DNA of 64,000 bases from Drosophila miranda (lineage: Eukaryota > Arthropoda > Insecta > Diptera > Drosophilidae): assembly GCF_003369915.1 (NCBI RefSeq), contig NC_046673.1, forward strand, positions 9,284,001-9,348,000, written 5' to 3'. This document shows, one piece after another, positions 1-13,764 of the stretch. A program made the translations under genes and the position numbers. The notes beneath the pieces were generated by a model that made no database searches, was not told the DNA's origin, and saw only the letters and a list, made by a program, of their open reading frames with translations. Numbering within the stretch: position 1 is the stretch's first letter; the number at the start of each line of letters is the position of its first letter.

Positions 1-584
1 AAGCCACCAGAAAGCACCTAACGTCGCCAACTGAGACAAATCTAATTTACATGATCGCTCGCATTATCGTCCATTGTATTATAATCATCTGCGACGACGT
101 CGACATCGACCTCTGCTGCCGTCCCCAGAGCATTGTTGTAGTAGTTTTTTTTGATGTTATTGTTGTTGTTGCTGGCGGTGGGGCGAGTTCAGTGGTTGGC
201 GCTTCCTAAGTGGATGACACTCAAGCTCATTGAGCGCTCCATTGTAGGGGGATGGCATGGGATTGGATGAGATGGGAATGAGAATGGGTATGGGGGGGTG
301 GGCCTAAGGGATGTTGCCGGGGCCAGAGATGAGGCAGTGAGCGTGAGCTGGCAACGCTACTCTGCTCTGCCTCAGTCACAGTCACAGCCACAGCCACAGC
401 CACAGCCACAGCCTCTGTGCTGCACCTAGCCTGGCTGTGGCAGCAGAAGCATTGTACAACTACAACAACAACAACAACATTAGCAACAGCAACAGCACGA
501 GTAATAACAATAGCAACAAAGGCAGCACGGAGAGCTCGCACAGAGAACCAAACAATGCGAAATATCTGAATTTCGTTCGTTCTC
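1..584. other. 5' flank with CACAGC hexamer microsatellite
   Basis: No coding sequence is recognised here. Positions 371-413 hold a tandem array of the hexamer CACAGC and its variants, and (CAA)n-like runs lie around 460-510. The region sits directly upstream of the leftmost candidate first exon of the transporter gene, so it probably contains that promoter, but no clear TATA box is visible. Confidence 0.4.
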
Positions 585-1259
585 AGTTTTAAAGTTCAAG
601 CCGCGACATTAACACACGAAATCTGTGATTATCCGACACCGAAAAGAAAGCCTGTATCTGAATCTGAATCTGAATCTCAATCTCAACTCGAAATCCAATA
701 CCAAATGCGATTATTTAGCCACCTCGATTCGAATTGTTATAAAATTTAGCTGTCTCCACGTTCTCCAAGCGATCCGAACTCGTATTGGTTTCCATATCCC
801 ATTCAACGCATGCCAATCCGAAACGTTTCTAGAGCGTGAACCAATCAATACAAATGCACTTCAGCTAAACAAATTCACATATAAATAAACAAAACACAAA
901 AAGAGAGAAGAACGAACAAAAGCCAACAGAAAATCGACAGGCAATCGGAAAAACTAACAACAAAATAAAACCTAAACTAAAGCATCTGGCAAGATACGCA
1001 GATATTACGAGCATAAACATATTACCAGCGCGAAAATCACCAACAAATTGTTTCAATTGGAAGATCAACGGATTAAAGTGTTCTTTACCCACACAGAGAA
1101 TCAGACAGCACGAATCAAAACAAGTATCTTAAGAATTCCAGCTTCGACGGGAAGATCTCAAGGAACCCTGTTGTTAATGATAGTAGATCCCAATCACAGC
1201 GCCACACCGGTCCGAGTACGAGTGCGATTACGATTACGTGTACGAGTGTAGACCCCAAA
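585..1259 (+). other. candidate noncoding first exon A of the SV2-like transporter gene
   Basis: An initiator-like TCAGTT has its A at 585. The following 0.67 kb has the A-rich, AAC/AAA-rich composition of fly 5' leaders and ends at a reasonable donor, AAA|GTAAGG, with the GT at 1260-1261. No convincing long ORF is present. The same-strand gene downstream opens with an acceptor-bounded leader exon at 16067, so this exon may splice to it. That link is an inference; transcript data would decide. Confidence 0.3.
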
Positions 1260-2979
1260 GTAAGGCACGGCTCCCCATAATCATCTTACACATTTCGAAT
1301 GCGGAACAGGCTACGGGGGAGGGGGGGCGTCGTTCGATTGTTTATGGATAGGGCGGGCGGCGAAGACCCATTTAAGATGCAAGCGTTACTGGGAAAAACC
1401 TATAGAGGGTAAGGAGACGTGAGGAGGTGGCCGGTCCAGTCCGGCCAGTCGATTGGCCCAATATTAACATACAATTTGATTGATAGATCATTTCATATTC
1501 AGCTCGGAAAATAACACAAATAAATGTTGTGTGCCTGGTTTTGTTTACTCGAAAATTTGCATTTAAATTGTGGGAATATTTGCAGTTTGCTGTTGTTCCT
1601 CTTTGTATTGACATGTTAATTAAAATTGGAACAATCCATAAATAGGTGCTAGGGGGTGGTGTCATAGAAGTGCCCCCGGGGGCACGTGTCGGGGCAGGAG
1701 TACTTCAGGATAACTTCCACAGTGACCCACAATCAGTGGCAGTATACGAGTACATACATATGTATGTATGATCTTGCCTCGCCCTAGGCCGAACACGGCG
1801 TCATCCAATGTCAACGTCAGTCTTGGACAGCCTCGAGAGAGTGCGAGTACGAGATATGTATATTTTTATCCCAGTCTCAGTATTGTCTGGTGCGGTCTGG
1901 TTGTGGCTATAATCTGAAAATTTCCAGACCGAACAGGTCTCGTCCACCTTGCTCTGTCTCTCACAGAAGGAGAGAAATTTTCTGGGCGCTGAGAGAAAAT
2001 TTTCTCAACCCCATTTGACCTCCCATCAGCACATACTCGTAGATATATGTACATATGTAAAATACATGTACATGTAGTACATAGTACATAGGGGACCCAG
2101 AGAGAGACGAGAAGGACGTATATCCGATACAACTAAATATAATTTCCTAAAGATGCTGCGTCACCAATTTGGCAAAGAAAATGATTCAAATATAGACCAA
2201 AAATGACACTTGTTGGGGGGTGCTTGGAAACCGATTCCGTAGCTCCAAAGATGATCTATTTTAGACCCACTCTCTGACGCAGTTGATGGTTGGGCTGATG
2301 CTGATTCAGTACAACCGGTTTAACCGGTTGCAACGGGAACACTGTATTGGAAATGGCTTCGACCAGAGGTCTGCCAATATCATATAGGAATATTTTGGAT
2401 GCCATATGTATGTAGAAGGAGCCCTCGCCACTGTAGGGGATCTGTACAGCCGAAAGGCGACTACACATTTTCCACGCGTGAACACAAATGAAATAAACAT
2501 AAACAAAAAAGAGCACATATGTATATATGTACATATATATACTCGTATATATACTCGTATTAGGTGATCGGAATAACAAGCGGATTCACTCAGTGCGTGT
2601 CCAAAATAAACAAGATTTAATCAGTTTTTCCACTCTCATTTTCGAAAGATTTCTCTTTCTAGTACCCCTATGTTTCCGCTATGTAGAAACGGTTCGATTG
2701 TACAAAATGTTCATGTTTTGGGGGCCATGAGGATTCACGTGTTTTGTTTGGCTTATATTGGCCTTGTTTTGCAACAAATTGGGCGAAACGTGCCGATGTT
2801 TTCAAAAACGAAAGAACGGAAAGAAATATGTAATATCCAGAGATGGCCATAATCAGATAGACGATGCTCAGACGCTTGAGAATTTGCTGCCGTTCTCTCA
2901 TTCGTACTGTACCACTTTGGAACATGATAATTAACGTTCATTGAATATTTCATTCTACACTCAGTTGTTTTCGTTTCAG
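1260..2979. other. probable intron, no gene seen
   Basis: AT-rich sequence with TATGTA-type microsatellite patches (around 1750-1765, 2040-2090 and 2515-2560). Small ORFs on both strands show no family resemblance. I see no gene here. Confidence 0.4.
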
Positions 2980-3266
2980 GGTTCTCAGCGCCGACCAATC
3001 CTTAACCAATGCCAGAAATATTAATATCAATCAATAAAGAGCTAAGAAAATCACCAGGGAGAAGGCCCAGCCAAAGCCAAAGCCAAAGCCGAAGCAATAA
3101 GTAATCCACGAGACCAGAATCAATTGCTAAACATTTGAATGGAAGCAATATTGCAGCTCAACCCGTACCAAAATCAGAGGGAACAATCGAGAACGGTGCA
3201 CCTGCAACTGCAACTAAAACTGCACTGCCACTGTTACCGCTACAGCAAGCAGTGCGTCAAGGAGAG
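2980..3266 (+). other. candidate noncoding leader exon B
   Basis: The segment is bounded by a pyrimidine-rich acceptor (TTTCGTTTCAG ending at 2979) and a consensus donor (GAG|GTAAGT, GT at 3267-3268). It lacks an extended ORF and is rich in AAAGCC and CTGCAACT units. The most economical reading is a noncoding leader exon between candidate exon A and the coding exons of the downstream transporter. Confidence 0.35.
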
Positions 3267-6200
3267 GTAAGTTCTCCCAAACGTAACGGAAACAGGACAT
3301 GGCCATGACCATGGGTACTTCTTTGAAGGGAAAAATGTTTTTTTTTGTTTAACAATTAAACGAGTCTTCATGTTTCCTATCGAGGTACACGTGCCTTGAC
3401 AATAAGATACCCTGAGATAACTCAGTACCAGTATTTATGTTTTGGCAGGACGGCTAGGTACTTATCATGTGGAGCGAGAGCTACCACTCTAGACACAAAT
3501 TCAACCCCTAACTGCTAAGCCCCGCTGGAAGAGAGTCTCAGTCAAGCTGTGAAACTTATTCTCTTTTATTTGATAAAACTTTCATCAAGATATTAAGGGG
3601 CACATTAAACATTGCATTGAACCAACGAATCAACACCAAAATCATCTCGAGGGATATGTCTTTATTATTTTCCGTCTTCCGTCTTCGCCATGACTCTTCG
3701 ACTAGCGTATAAACTGTTCGTATTCGGCTCTCTTTCTTTCATCATCGAACACCTAATTGGCCATTCAATCGTTTCTAATTATTGGTAGTAATTGCCCTTG
3801 ATTTGCCGTTTTACCCAAATTATACATATAATATGAATAAATGTATTCATATCCATAGTACAAGCTTACAAGTAGTATTCCGAGTACCTGCATATGTGGA
3901 ACTGTTGTGGCCACGCCCCAGGGTAATTAAACAAGTTAAGTTAAACACTTGTGCTTGTGGCGCTGTCTTTTTATGACAGTTAAACAGTAACTGAAATAAA
4001 CTGAACCAAACAGAACAGAAATAATAATTTAATCAAAATATTTACACCCAGATAAGACAAGTGAAACGTGGCACTTGCCAAGGGTTTTGCGGCTGATGAT
4101 GTGATGAGGAAGAAGTTGAAATGTCAGTCAACATTGGGGGCTGTAAGCACTTGCACTAATTCGCAATTGTTTATTTGCGACTTGGGTAATAAGGAAATGC
4201 CAAAAAGGGAGGACAGTTGTTCGCAAATGGCATTTCAAAGCCATTCGAAAAGATTCAATTGGGAGAACTCTTATCGAGGATCCTAATATATAGATTTCTA
4301 CCCAAAACAAATATCTTGGGGTAGGTTTCCACCCCAACCCCAACCCCAAAGGCATTTTGTACTCAAAATAAAACGCATCAAGATGCTGCTCGCAATAATG
4401 ACTCGTATTTATTTATTTATTTGTTTTTTGTATTGTGTGGGCCTTGCCTTCGTTCTTTTTGGGGGGCGTCGCGTCGGCTCGAACCGATTCGAATTGGTTT
4501 GAATCAGCGGAAAGTTCTTTGATTCGGATACAGATACAGATACATACATATGTACGTGCGCAGATGTAGATACACGAATACAGTGAATGCTGGCAGTACA
4601 GGTACAGCGAATCGAGCGAAACAAAGCAGATCAGAGAACTACAGACCACATCGGAGCAAGGCAACTGTTTTAATTGTGCAATTAGCTGCATAATTGCAAT
4701 GCTCTGAATGGCGGATAACCGCGGGCGGTATCCAACGATGCGAAGGTTCATCTAGTGCTCACAAGTGCTCCAAGGTGGATGGGATGCACGTAATCAGAAC
4801 GGGAGGCCCTTTTCCATGGTGACCCCGACACGCCTGTTTGGAAAACCCTTCAACCCAATCTTCTTTCTCTCTAGATTCTAATCTAAGTCCTTTCCCCTAG
4901 TGGTTTGTTTATCAAATGTTTATCAATTAAGGGGAAAAGCCCCTGCAGTGCTATCAGCCTGAGACCCTCATTTGTTTCCATTTCCACCTTTATGGGCCCT
5001 TCGCTGCCACTGGCTCGTGTTTCGAGGCTTGTTAATCACGTACTTATCAGACTATTTTATGTATCAAACGACAGTAGCACCGGTAGTGACAGTTGCCCTA
5101 AGCTAGGTACACAGCAGTGAGAAGAATCAAGTTGCAAAAGTTTTAAATCAAATTTCCAACTACCAGAATTACCTGCATGCATTATCCGGGAGACACTCAG
5201 ACAACAAAACCCTAACAAAACAAAAGCAAAAACAGAAACAAAAACAAATGTCAAACCAAAACAATTGCTTCAGATATCTATTTGCATAGAGCGACAGCAT
5301 GTATTGTCCGAATGGATGGTGTTATTTCTATTGGTGGATATCATTATTGCCGGGCGCCACAAACCTGTTAGGTATAGAAATATCTCTGCAACGATACTCG
5401 TACCAAAACCCACTCAAGCAGACAGTGACAGTCCCTCAGTCCCTCGGTCGGGCGTTCGATGAGTTCCCCCACAAACATATCCCAATTGATGCCATACCCT
5501 GGGGGCCCATAGATATGGCTGTTCCAGTTCATTGTTGGGTGGAACTAGTTTCGCGGACCGCTAATAAATACATATGTCTATATACGTTAATCGAATATCG
5601 TGTAGGACCATGTTTCAGACGCGTAAGGGCTAAAAGGATTAGAAGAGTCCAGTTTATAAGGAGTGGTCCCAAACCGAGGGGTAATATACTACTAAACGAG
5701 AAAGACTATCTGCTAAGCACGAATATATAGATCTAAAACAGAGCAGGCTTACCACGGTGCTGCATGTCCTGTTTTCTAGAAGATCAACGATCGTTCTAAT
5801 TTAAGAAATAGTATTTTAAAAGGCAACTGGAGGCAATATATTTTCATTTAAGTCGGCTCTTCTTATGTCATCTGTACGTATTCAGATCGATGCATTCATC
5901 CAGCTTCCACTTCCAAATGAACCATAGAGCTGAACCGCACGCACATCTCCAACTATCGCCGTTCCAGTTCTTATTTACGAGTAATACCGATGACGTTGCC
6001 GCCTTAAAGGTTCAGCGGGTTGATTGTCATTGGTTCTAACCGGTTCACACTGGCGACTGGCGAGTGGCGACTGGCAACTGGCGCGACTGGAGAGTGTTCC
6101 TCGGGCTCTTCTGGTTGTTGATTTGGTTGAAATTGGGCATTGAATTGATTTCTGCTTAAGTCCCATGTTTAGTCATACGGCAACCAATCGGTTGTCTGTA

Positions 6201-7329
6201 TGTATTTTGTCATTCGAAGTGAGTTGGAAGAGACTCGATCTCGTACTTTTCCCCTTGTCTTAATTGTTATTGGGCATGCAATGAGGAATGAGGGAAGAGG
6301 GATGGTGCCATGGTGCGGGGCACCAAATGGACCATAGAACATGGACCATAGACATTGCGTAGCCGAAAGTGACTTGGCAGTTTGCATTCACGTGACTCTG
6401 AGATACCGAGATACCGAGACACCGAGAGCTGTGTGCGTCAGAGGAACCCCGAAAGGTATCAAGAAAAATCCCCGCTAAGCCAATTATAATGTTGATGTTT
6501 TGATCGTTATAATGTTGCTTCTCATCAAATGACAGATCATAAAGCTAAAGATAGACGGCTTTACGAGGCCGCCAAGCCAAGCGTAAGATCTTCGCCAGAT
6601 CTCCAAGGATGGGGTTTACAGCGGGCTATGCAGATTTTCGATGTTCATAGTTAAGCCAGCATTGGGGATCGATGGTTGCATACTTTCGAGCTGGACCTTG
6701 ACAGATCTGTCTGGAGCTAAGACTAACTGGTGGATAGATACAAACCCATGTACCTTCTAGCCATGCCTCTGATCTGATGGAGATCCACTCTCCACGCAGA
6801 TTTATATCTGATAAACAGTTTACTTCTGCTTTTTCGCTGATAAGAGCTACGTAACCATGTGCATTCTGGTGTGTGGGTGACCCATAAATCAGAGAATACA
6901 TCAACAGACCCTAAGCCGCAGCATCATAAAGTCTACACACATTTCCACTGACGTCAGCCGACTCCAACTGGAGTGTACGCAGAGATCTCGTCGCAAGCAA
7001 ACATCTTCTTTTGGAAGGGACAACACGTTGACTTTGACTTTGATGGTGTCCAATGTACAGACGAGTGGCAGCCAAAGGACACGCGCTAAGCTGTCCGAAA
7101 TCTGTTTGAGCAGCGCTGTTACGGATGGGCCTCCGGTCACATGGGTTGACAGCCGCTCCGGAGAGGCGACGGGAAGACTAGAAGACGGGCTCCCTCCAGC
7201 GTTGGCAGCTGACAACTGGGCAAACAGCTCTGAACTTGAGCGAAATGAGTTCAGATTGCTTGTGGCCCAATATTTGCCTATCCGTGTGGCCAATATTTGC
7301 ATTTACTTGATTCCGAAATTTCGAAAGAG

Positions 7330-7860
7330 TGACAAAAATACGCTGCTCTTTATTTTTAGCGCAACTGGTTGCATTTGCTTGCATTTAAAGCTTTCCGAAT
7401 AAGTCCGAATTACTCCGAATACCGAACCATCTCTAGGCTTTGCGGAGAGCACTACCCATTACATAAAATTACTTTTAAACGACTCCGAATTTTATATCCG
7501 ATATTTTCGATATCTAAAGCTATTCCGAATCATATAGAAAACCTCTTATTTAAGCCGTACTGTCTTTTTCTTTTTTAGAGAGCACTCCTAATTACATTAA
7601 TGACGACTCCGAATTTTAATTCCGACATTTTGCATATGCTGGCATTTCAAAATAGTCCTAATTACTCTGAAAAACTCAGGAATATTAGGAATACCTCCCA
7701 TTGTGTCCTCTTCCCAGAGCACTCTTAATTACATTTAATCACCACAAAAAATATACTCCGAAAGACTCAGAGAGTGGCCCAGAACTATGCCCTTTTTTCG
7801 TCCTACCTATTCCTACTCTGGGACACGCACTCCCAATTATAGCTAATAAATCCCTAAATC
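7330..7860. repeat. degenerate tandem repeat, period about 135 bp
   Basis: Copies begin with a GAGAGCACT-type motif at 7445, 7578 and 7715, with a weaker one near 7820. Each is followed by AATTACAT and then ACTCCGAA-type motifs. Spacings are 133 and 137 bp. The copies have diverged strongly, so this is an old tandem array and not a recent microsatellite. Confidence 0.6.
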
Positions 7861-9042
7861 CACTTTAAACAGCCACTGATATGTGATTGATTTGTTCCAA
7901 AGTTGAACGATATCGGAACTACCCAGCATATGAGAACAAATGCCTTGTGGAAAAGTGACGATAATCATTCCGCTGAGCTTGGACGTGCTCTCGATTCAAT
8001 TCCATGACTATGGGGCTGCGGAAAAACACTTTGCTCACACAAAAACAGTTTTGTTTCTTTTTTTTTTCGTTGTTTTTTTATGAAATGACAAAAATTACGT
8101 AGATCTTTTGCCGCCACCGGGGCAGGGCAGGGCGGAGCAAGAGGGGAACTCAGAGACAGGGACGGTGGTGTGGATAAACCACAAGCACGCAAATACAACC
8201 GACGACACATGCGAGGAGGAGGCGAGCCAGAGAGCCACACAAGATGAACATACAATATATATGTACCGATATGGCTCCACATATTATACACTATAGACAC
8301 ACAAAAGTCACTCATATATATAATCATTCATGTGTGTATATTCGTAGGGCTGTGTATTTCTGATATTCCTGGACAATATCGATCCAAGATCATGATTCCA
8401 GAAATCAAGCCAGATCCCATACTGGAATGGCTTTTGAAACACCTTCAGTCAACAGTCAACCGGTTCGAAGCGGACTGAGAACCGATTAAGGTGTTGCATC
8501 TTAAATACGATTGAAGCTGTAATCATAAATAGTTCTTACTTGACGTTCAGCTGTTCCTGGTTTTTGCTGGTTTCTAAGCGATTCCCATACTCTATCCGAT
8601 TTGAACCCGATTTGGCTACCTTTTTGGCTATTACGTATGCGATTATTTCTGGAATTCCTGGCAGATTTTCGGTACTTGTTTTTGTGTGCACTTTTTGATT
8701 ACCAACACCCCTCTCCCCTGTGGTGTGGTCGGGGCTTGTGCGATTGCAAAAGCCAGAGGCTGGCCCTGTCTGATAAGAGCGAAGCGGGTAGGCAGTGATA
8801 AGCATCGAAGTGCGACCACAACGATGCCTAGGCTACTGGTATACGTACAGCTTCTTTCTTCCCATTTGCCTCAGATTTTCCATTTTGCCATAGCTTTCTG
8901 CCTTTTCCTCCGCCTCCGCCCTCGACTTTTGGTGGAGGTGCTGCTGGTGTTGCTTTGCGCGATCCATTGGCGATAACGTCAAGAGCAAGAACCAGAGCAC
9001 ACAACACAAGAACCGAGCGCCACCGAGAGTGGCGGACACACC

Positions 9043-9090
9043 GATGGGATGGGGATGGGGATGGGGATGGGGATGGGGATGGGGATGGGA
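9043..9090. repeat. GATGGG hexamer microsatellite
   Basis: About eight tandem copies of GATGGG lie just upstream of a candidate TATA promoter at 9247. Open frames reading through the array on both strands are artefacts of the repeat. Confidence 0.85.
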
Positions 9091-9246
9091 CGAGAGACAC
9101 ACTCAAAGATCGAATGAGAGAGAGAGAGAGAGATAGGGGAGAGAGCGCCAGCAGCATCCAAACAAAGAGACAGTGAACAAACTAATGGACTCGGCGGACA
9201 CTCGTAACCGGCGGACGGACAGGGACTGTGGCGTGCCGCTGCCGAT

Positions 9247-9505
9247 TATAAAAGAGCCGCCCCGACGCCACTTGGAACGCATTGTCCATTCGCTCTTGGA
9301 GCCGCGTGGAGCTCCTCCAACCAGTGAACACCATCCGTATCCGTATCCGTATCTGTATTCGTATCCGCATCCGTATTCCCAATCCGTTAACCGCTGAGTG
9401 CCGTTCACGTGCATCACTTTCATCCAGGTCCGGAGGGCAGAAAAACGTTTAAGTTTGCGAAATCGACGACGACGACGAGGACGACAACAAAGACAGCAGT
9501 AGTAG
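9247..9505 (+). promoter_or_regulatory. TATA promoter plus candidate alternative first exon C
   Basis: TATAAAAG at 9247-9254 is followed by a GCATTG initiator-like start near 9281. The transcribed stretch ends at AGTAG|GTGCGT, with the donor GT at 9506-9507. It includes a GTATCC hexamer array (9333-9378) and has no convincing coding content. I read it as one of several alternative noncoding first exons of the SV2-like gene downstream. Confidence 0.35.
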
Positions 9506-12500
9506 GTGCGTATCCCAATCCCTCTTAGTCCTATACCCATCCAAATGTATAGCCTGCCCAAAGAGGATAAATGTGATGCGGGGTTGTGGATCGTGAATCA
9601 TCTTCGAGTTTCATTGAGATTCAATTGGCTTCGCGTCTTCCTGGTACTCGTACTCGTAAATAAGATTAAGATGCAAAACGAAACGATCTTATTTTCTGGT
9701 TTCCCAGAGGGGCATTATTCCACATTTTTATTCCGATCCGTTCCGATCTGATTCGATGCGATCCGATCCGATGGCTTCTTTTCCCCCGCTCGAAATACAG
9801 AGTAAGGGCTTTAAATAAAATTTAAAAAAGTGCATAAATTAATTATGCAAACTAAATTGTCGCCCGCCCGCGAAACACAAAAGAAAAGCGAATCAATAAT
9901 AACAGCATTCAAATTGCTCGTACAATATTGAACGGGTAAAACGCGACAGCAAACAACACCTGTCCTCCAAAACGATCCCCATCCTCGCCGGATGGGCCTC
10001 CGCCGAAGAGCCTACCGTTTATTCCACCCTCTTGAACCATCAGATAAAAGTGATCTTTCAGAAGAAGTCTAAGGTGACTTCCATCTCCAAGTGATCCCTT
10101 CCATTTTGGCATCAAGATGGACATTTGCCTTTTTATTTTATCCAAGAAGTGATCCCCATCCTATCATTAGAGTTTTTGTCCACTGATCATTCCAAATTTC
10201 TGAATAGTCTGATATTAAGTCATTCAATTTCACCAGATCTCTTGCGATAGGCTGAATCGTATTGAATCACACTGATCGAGAATAGCTTGAGGAGGTTGCT
10301 TTCGCTGTTGCTGAGAGAGTTCGATCTCTATCGGTCCATATAGTACCAGTGCGAGTATTAGTCATGTTTTGTTTTGCTTCTTCGGCTGTGCTCTGCTGTG
10401 CTACCTCGCACATAGATTTCCCAACTCTCGATCGTAATACGGAACTCGGAATTCCGCCGAGCTCTTGATGTTTAATTTAAGGCTTTCGTCTTCTCTGGTT
10501 CTCTGGCTGTCTGCTCTCTGAGACTTTTGTTTTCGTTTCGCACATATTGTTTTCAATTGGGAATTGGACAATTAATTGAAATGTTTGTGCAGCGATCAAA
10601 ACGGGGGGTGTCCGAGTAAGCGACGGCTACCAATTGAAGATGAAGAAAGATCTCATGAAAGAGTGAAGAATGAAAACCAATTCAAACAAGTTTGGGCCGC
10701 ACGCAGTTTTATTAACATTCAGCAATAACTGAACACTAAACGAGCATATATACATATATATGTTCGATTCAATATGCAATAAATATGTATGTATATGTAT
10801 GTGTCGGGATTGTTATTGTTTATAGATTAAAATATACGAGTATGTACGCCCCAAATTGAACTCGAATGAAGCGAATGCAGAAACCCCCACGATCGGCATC
10901 GATCCCCAAGAGCCAAGACAACCACCCATCCTCGATCGTTTCGTTCCGTTTCTATGCGATTCGGTTCGTTCCATATCTGGATTCCTTTTTAATGAATTGA
11001 GTGAAAGTTCAGTCCGTGGATAGTGGTTTTTTGTTGCAATTCCAGGTATTCCAGAGAGGACGTACACACCATAGCAAAATTGTAATCTATGGTTTTAAAC
11101 CTCAACCCCTGGAACCTTGGAACCTCGGAACCTTTGGGCCCTGGAACTGGTACTGTACAAGGTTCTCAAAGTTTTCAAAGTTCAACGCTTTCCCGCTGCG
11201 TTCAAATTCCATTCAAAGTTTATACGGGATGCATGTTTAGTATTCTGAGGAATTAGGCTGTCGTCCGTCAAAGAGCATAATTATCCAGTTTGAATTTATC
11301 AATTTCAAATTTATTTGTTTTTGTCAGTCTGACAGGGTGCTGTGGGTGGAGGTGGAGGTGAAGGTGTAGGTGGGTGGAGAGGATGAAAATTTCTAAGCAT
11401 TTCACAAATGTCTAATTAAATTAATTGTGGGCAGACAGGCCCACACACACACACATGGGGGAAAAGTACAGTTGGACTGTGGCGAAAATAAAGCGACGCG
11501 ACAATGAAAAATGTGAAATTAACAAAGAACACGTTCCCCACTCGAATCGGACCGCATGGGTATCGGTATGGGTATGGGTATGGGTATGGGTCGGAGGTGC
11601 GATAATTTCCCAAATGAGGCAACAAGAAATTAGCGTCAAGTTACGCTCCATAAACGAAAGCGCAATGGGTGGGGGGATTAATCAACTATTATGCAAGCCC
11701 TCGTTGGGTCCACGCTTTCATTTAATCTCTCCCTCTCTACCGCTCTCTGCTAGAAACGCAGACAGTCACGTCTTGAATTGTGTCTAAGAACTGTACGTAA
11801 AAAAGTGCACACACGATTGCAGATCTCAAATTTCACTTTGCTTTGCTGCCTCGATATCATGATGCCGACAGACGTGTAAACCTTTTTTGGCCAAAGAGTC
11901 GAAGGCTCCAGGGCCCGTGTTGCCAATTAGGCAATTAGCCCCCCGATTGACTTTAAGACCACAGGAATGATCTACGTCCTAGCCTAATGATATATGTATG
12001 CACTTGACCAGCGAAAAAAAACCAAAAAATTAAGGGGTTTAGGCTTGTAATTACCATATAACTCATTCCGGCTTATAGATCATTTTCTGTGAAATCTTTC
12101 TTTATATTTATTTTGTATTTTTCGAGAGACTTCCTCCCTGTCTCCGACACCGTACATGTGTCTGTATCTGTATCTGTATCTGTATCTGTATCTGTATCTC
12201 TGCTGACTCAGTCACATGGCCAGCTTACACGATCATTGCTCGCTCGCATCGATTCCAATGTATCAGTAATCGCAATGACAACAACAATGTATACATATGT
12301 ATATATATATATATGTAACAATATCAGCAATATATACCGACAACAACGATAATAATAATGCCGTTTATAAGTATCAAGTATTATTATTATTCTTTTGATC
12401 GCTTAAGCCGCTGCCTGCTGCCGTTAATTGTTCTGCCCTCACAAAAGGGTTTGCGGATTCTCATTGGGTTTGTCACCCACCATCTCTCCATCCAGCCATC

Positions 12501-13007
12501 GTTAACCATCCAACCGATCGTTAATCATCGTAAGTGATGAACTTGACTCGGACAGATCATGAACAGTCTTTCGTTCCAAGGGATCATGAGGTTGAGTGCT
12601 CTGATCGAAAGGATCTCCGCAGTGCACTGAACAAAATGTACCTGTACTTAATTAAAAACACTAGTAATGGTATACCTGTGGTTAAGCTTTGCTTTCAATG
12701 ATCAATTATTAATAGTCCATTTGGAGTTTCACATTATTCTTGGAAATCGGGAAATCCCCACTTCCTCTTTATCTCTCACCCAACTGCGGTTCGCGCCTAA
12801 ATTTCGAATTTCAATTAGTCCGATCGGAACAATGGAACACAGGGAACACTGAAATGGCAGCGATGTGAAAGGGGGGGTGCCTTGGTTAGAGGTAGTATAT
12901 GTATCGCCGCTCTGAGCGTCTGATAAGCCTCCGGGCGTGTTCCAGTCCCATTTCGTTCCGCCACGATCGGGCCGGCTCTGTCTCTGGCTTGGGACGCCTT
13001 TTTGGTG
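9506..13007. other. probable intron with hexamer microsatellites
   Basis: No gene recognised. Hexanucleotide arrays occur at about 11556-11592 (GGTATG) and 12160-12199 (GTATCT). The rest is AT-rich with short TATG and CAA runs. Confidence 0.4.
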
Positions 13008-13764
13008 TATTTAAGCGCGCGCGTAACGCTTCTCAGATACTTTCCACCATTTGGCGCGAACAAACGCTCATCGAGAGACCCGCTAGACAGCCGCTAAAGA
13101 CCGCTAATAAAATACCGCCCCGGCTTACGCTCTCCGCCAGTAAAACGCCAATAGTAATACTCGTACCCATCAAAACCAATCCAATCTAATCCAAAGAAAT
13201 TTCGGTTTTTTGTTACTGTTTGAGTTTGAGTTTGAGTTTTCGTTTACGCTGACGTTCGAAACGGCTGCTCCCAATGCAGCTCGGTATTCCCGCACCGTCT
13301 GACAGTTAAAGTTTTTAATGTTTTCGCCAGCTAGTGACAATTGTCAGGCCAACCTGAGAACTTCTCGCACCACAAACGCCAAAATCCACAACAAGCAGAA
13401 ACAGTCGCTCAGCTGACACCCAAAACAAATCGCCTTAACTACAATTTTAGTATACTTTCCATCCAATCTAAACAAAACAAAACGCAACAAAACGGAACAA
13501 AACAAAAACAAAAGCAAAACCAAAACCAAAACCAAAACCAGAAAATAAATAAATAAAGCCAAAAGCAAGTGCGAAAAGCAGCTTTCCCATATTCCCTTTT
13601 TGACAAAAAATACAATATTTCATTGTTTAACAATAAGGCCCCCCCCCCCGAAACACCGAAACTCCGAAACAAGTGCAACGCGCGTACAAACAAATCAAGC
13701 GATCTCCAAGCGATCTCCAAGCCGAGAACGAACGAATTCCCCATCCCCATCTCCCATACAACAG
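13008..13764 (+). promoter_or_regulatory. TATA/Inr core promoter with candidate first exon D
   Basis: TATTTAAG at 13008-13015 lies 27 bp upstream of a TCAGAT initiator whose A is at 13035, a textbook spacing. The presumed exon runs from 13035 to 13764 and ends in ACAG|GTAAAC. It is A-rich, carries CAAAAC arrays (about 13500-13545) and lacks conserved coding sequence. It is the best-supported alternative promoter upstream of the transporter coding exons, about 2.3 kb from the next acceptor. Confidence 0.45.

Larger units (their letters stand above)
3267..9246. other. long probable intron
   Basis: About 6 kb with no recognised gene. It contains a decayed tandem repeat at 7330-7860 (listed separately), a segment at 6901-7402 with overlapping ORFs on both strands and no family match, and scattered TATG microsatellites. 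A 143-codon ORF at 5299-5730 has no recognisable domain and I treat it as chance. Confidence 0.4.

Noticed and set aside
5299-5730. 143-codon plus-strand ORF with a true ATG
   Set aside because: No recognisable domain, no supporting signals, and it lies inside a probable intron with other random frames.
9043-9161. Repetitive Asp-Gly, Ser-Pro and Ile-Pro peptides
   Set aside because: Translations of a hexamer microsatellite in different frames, not protein genes.
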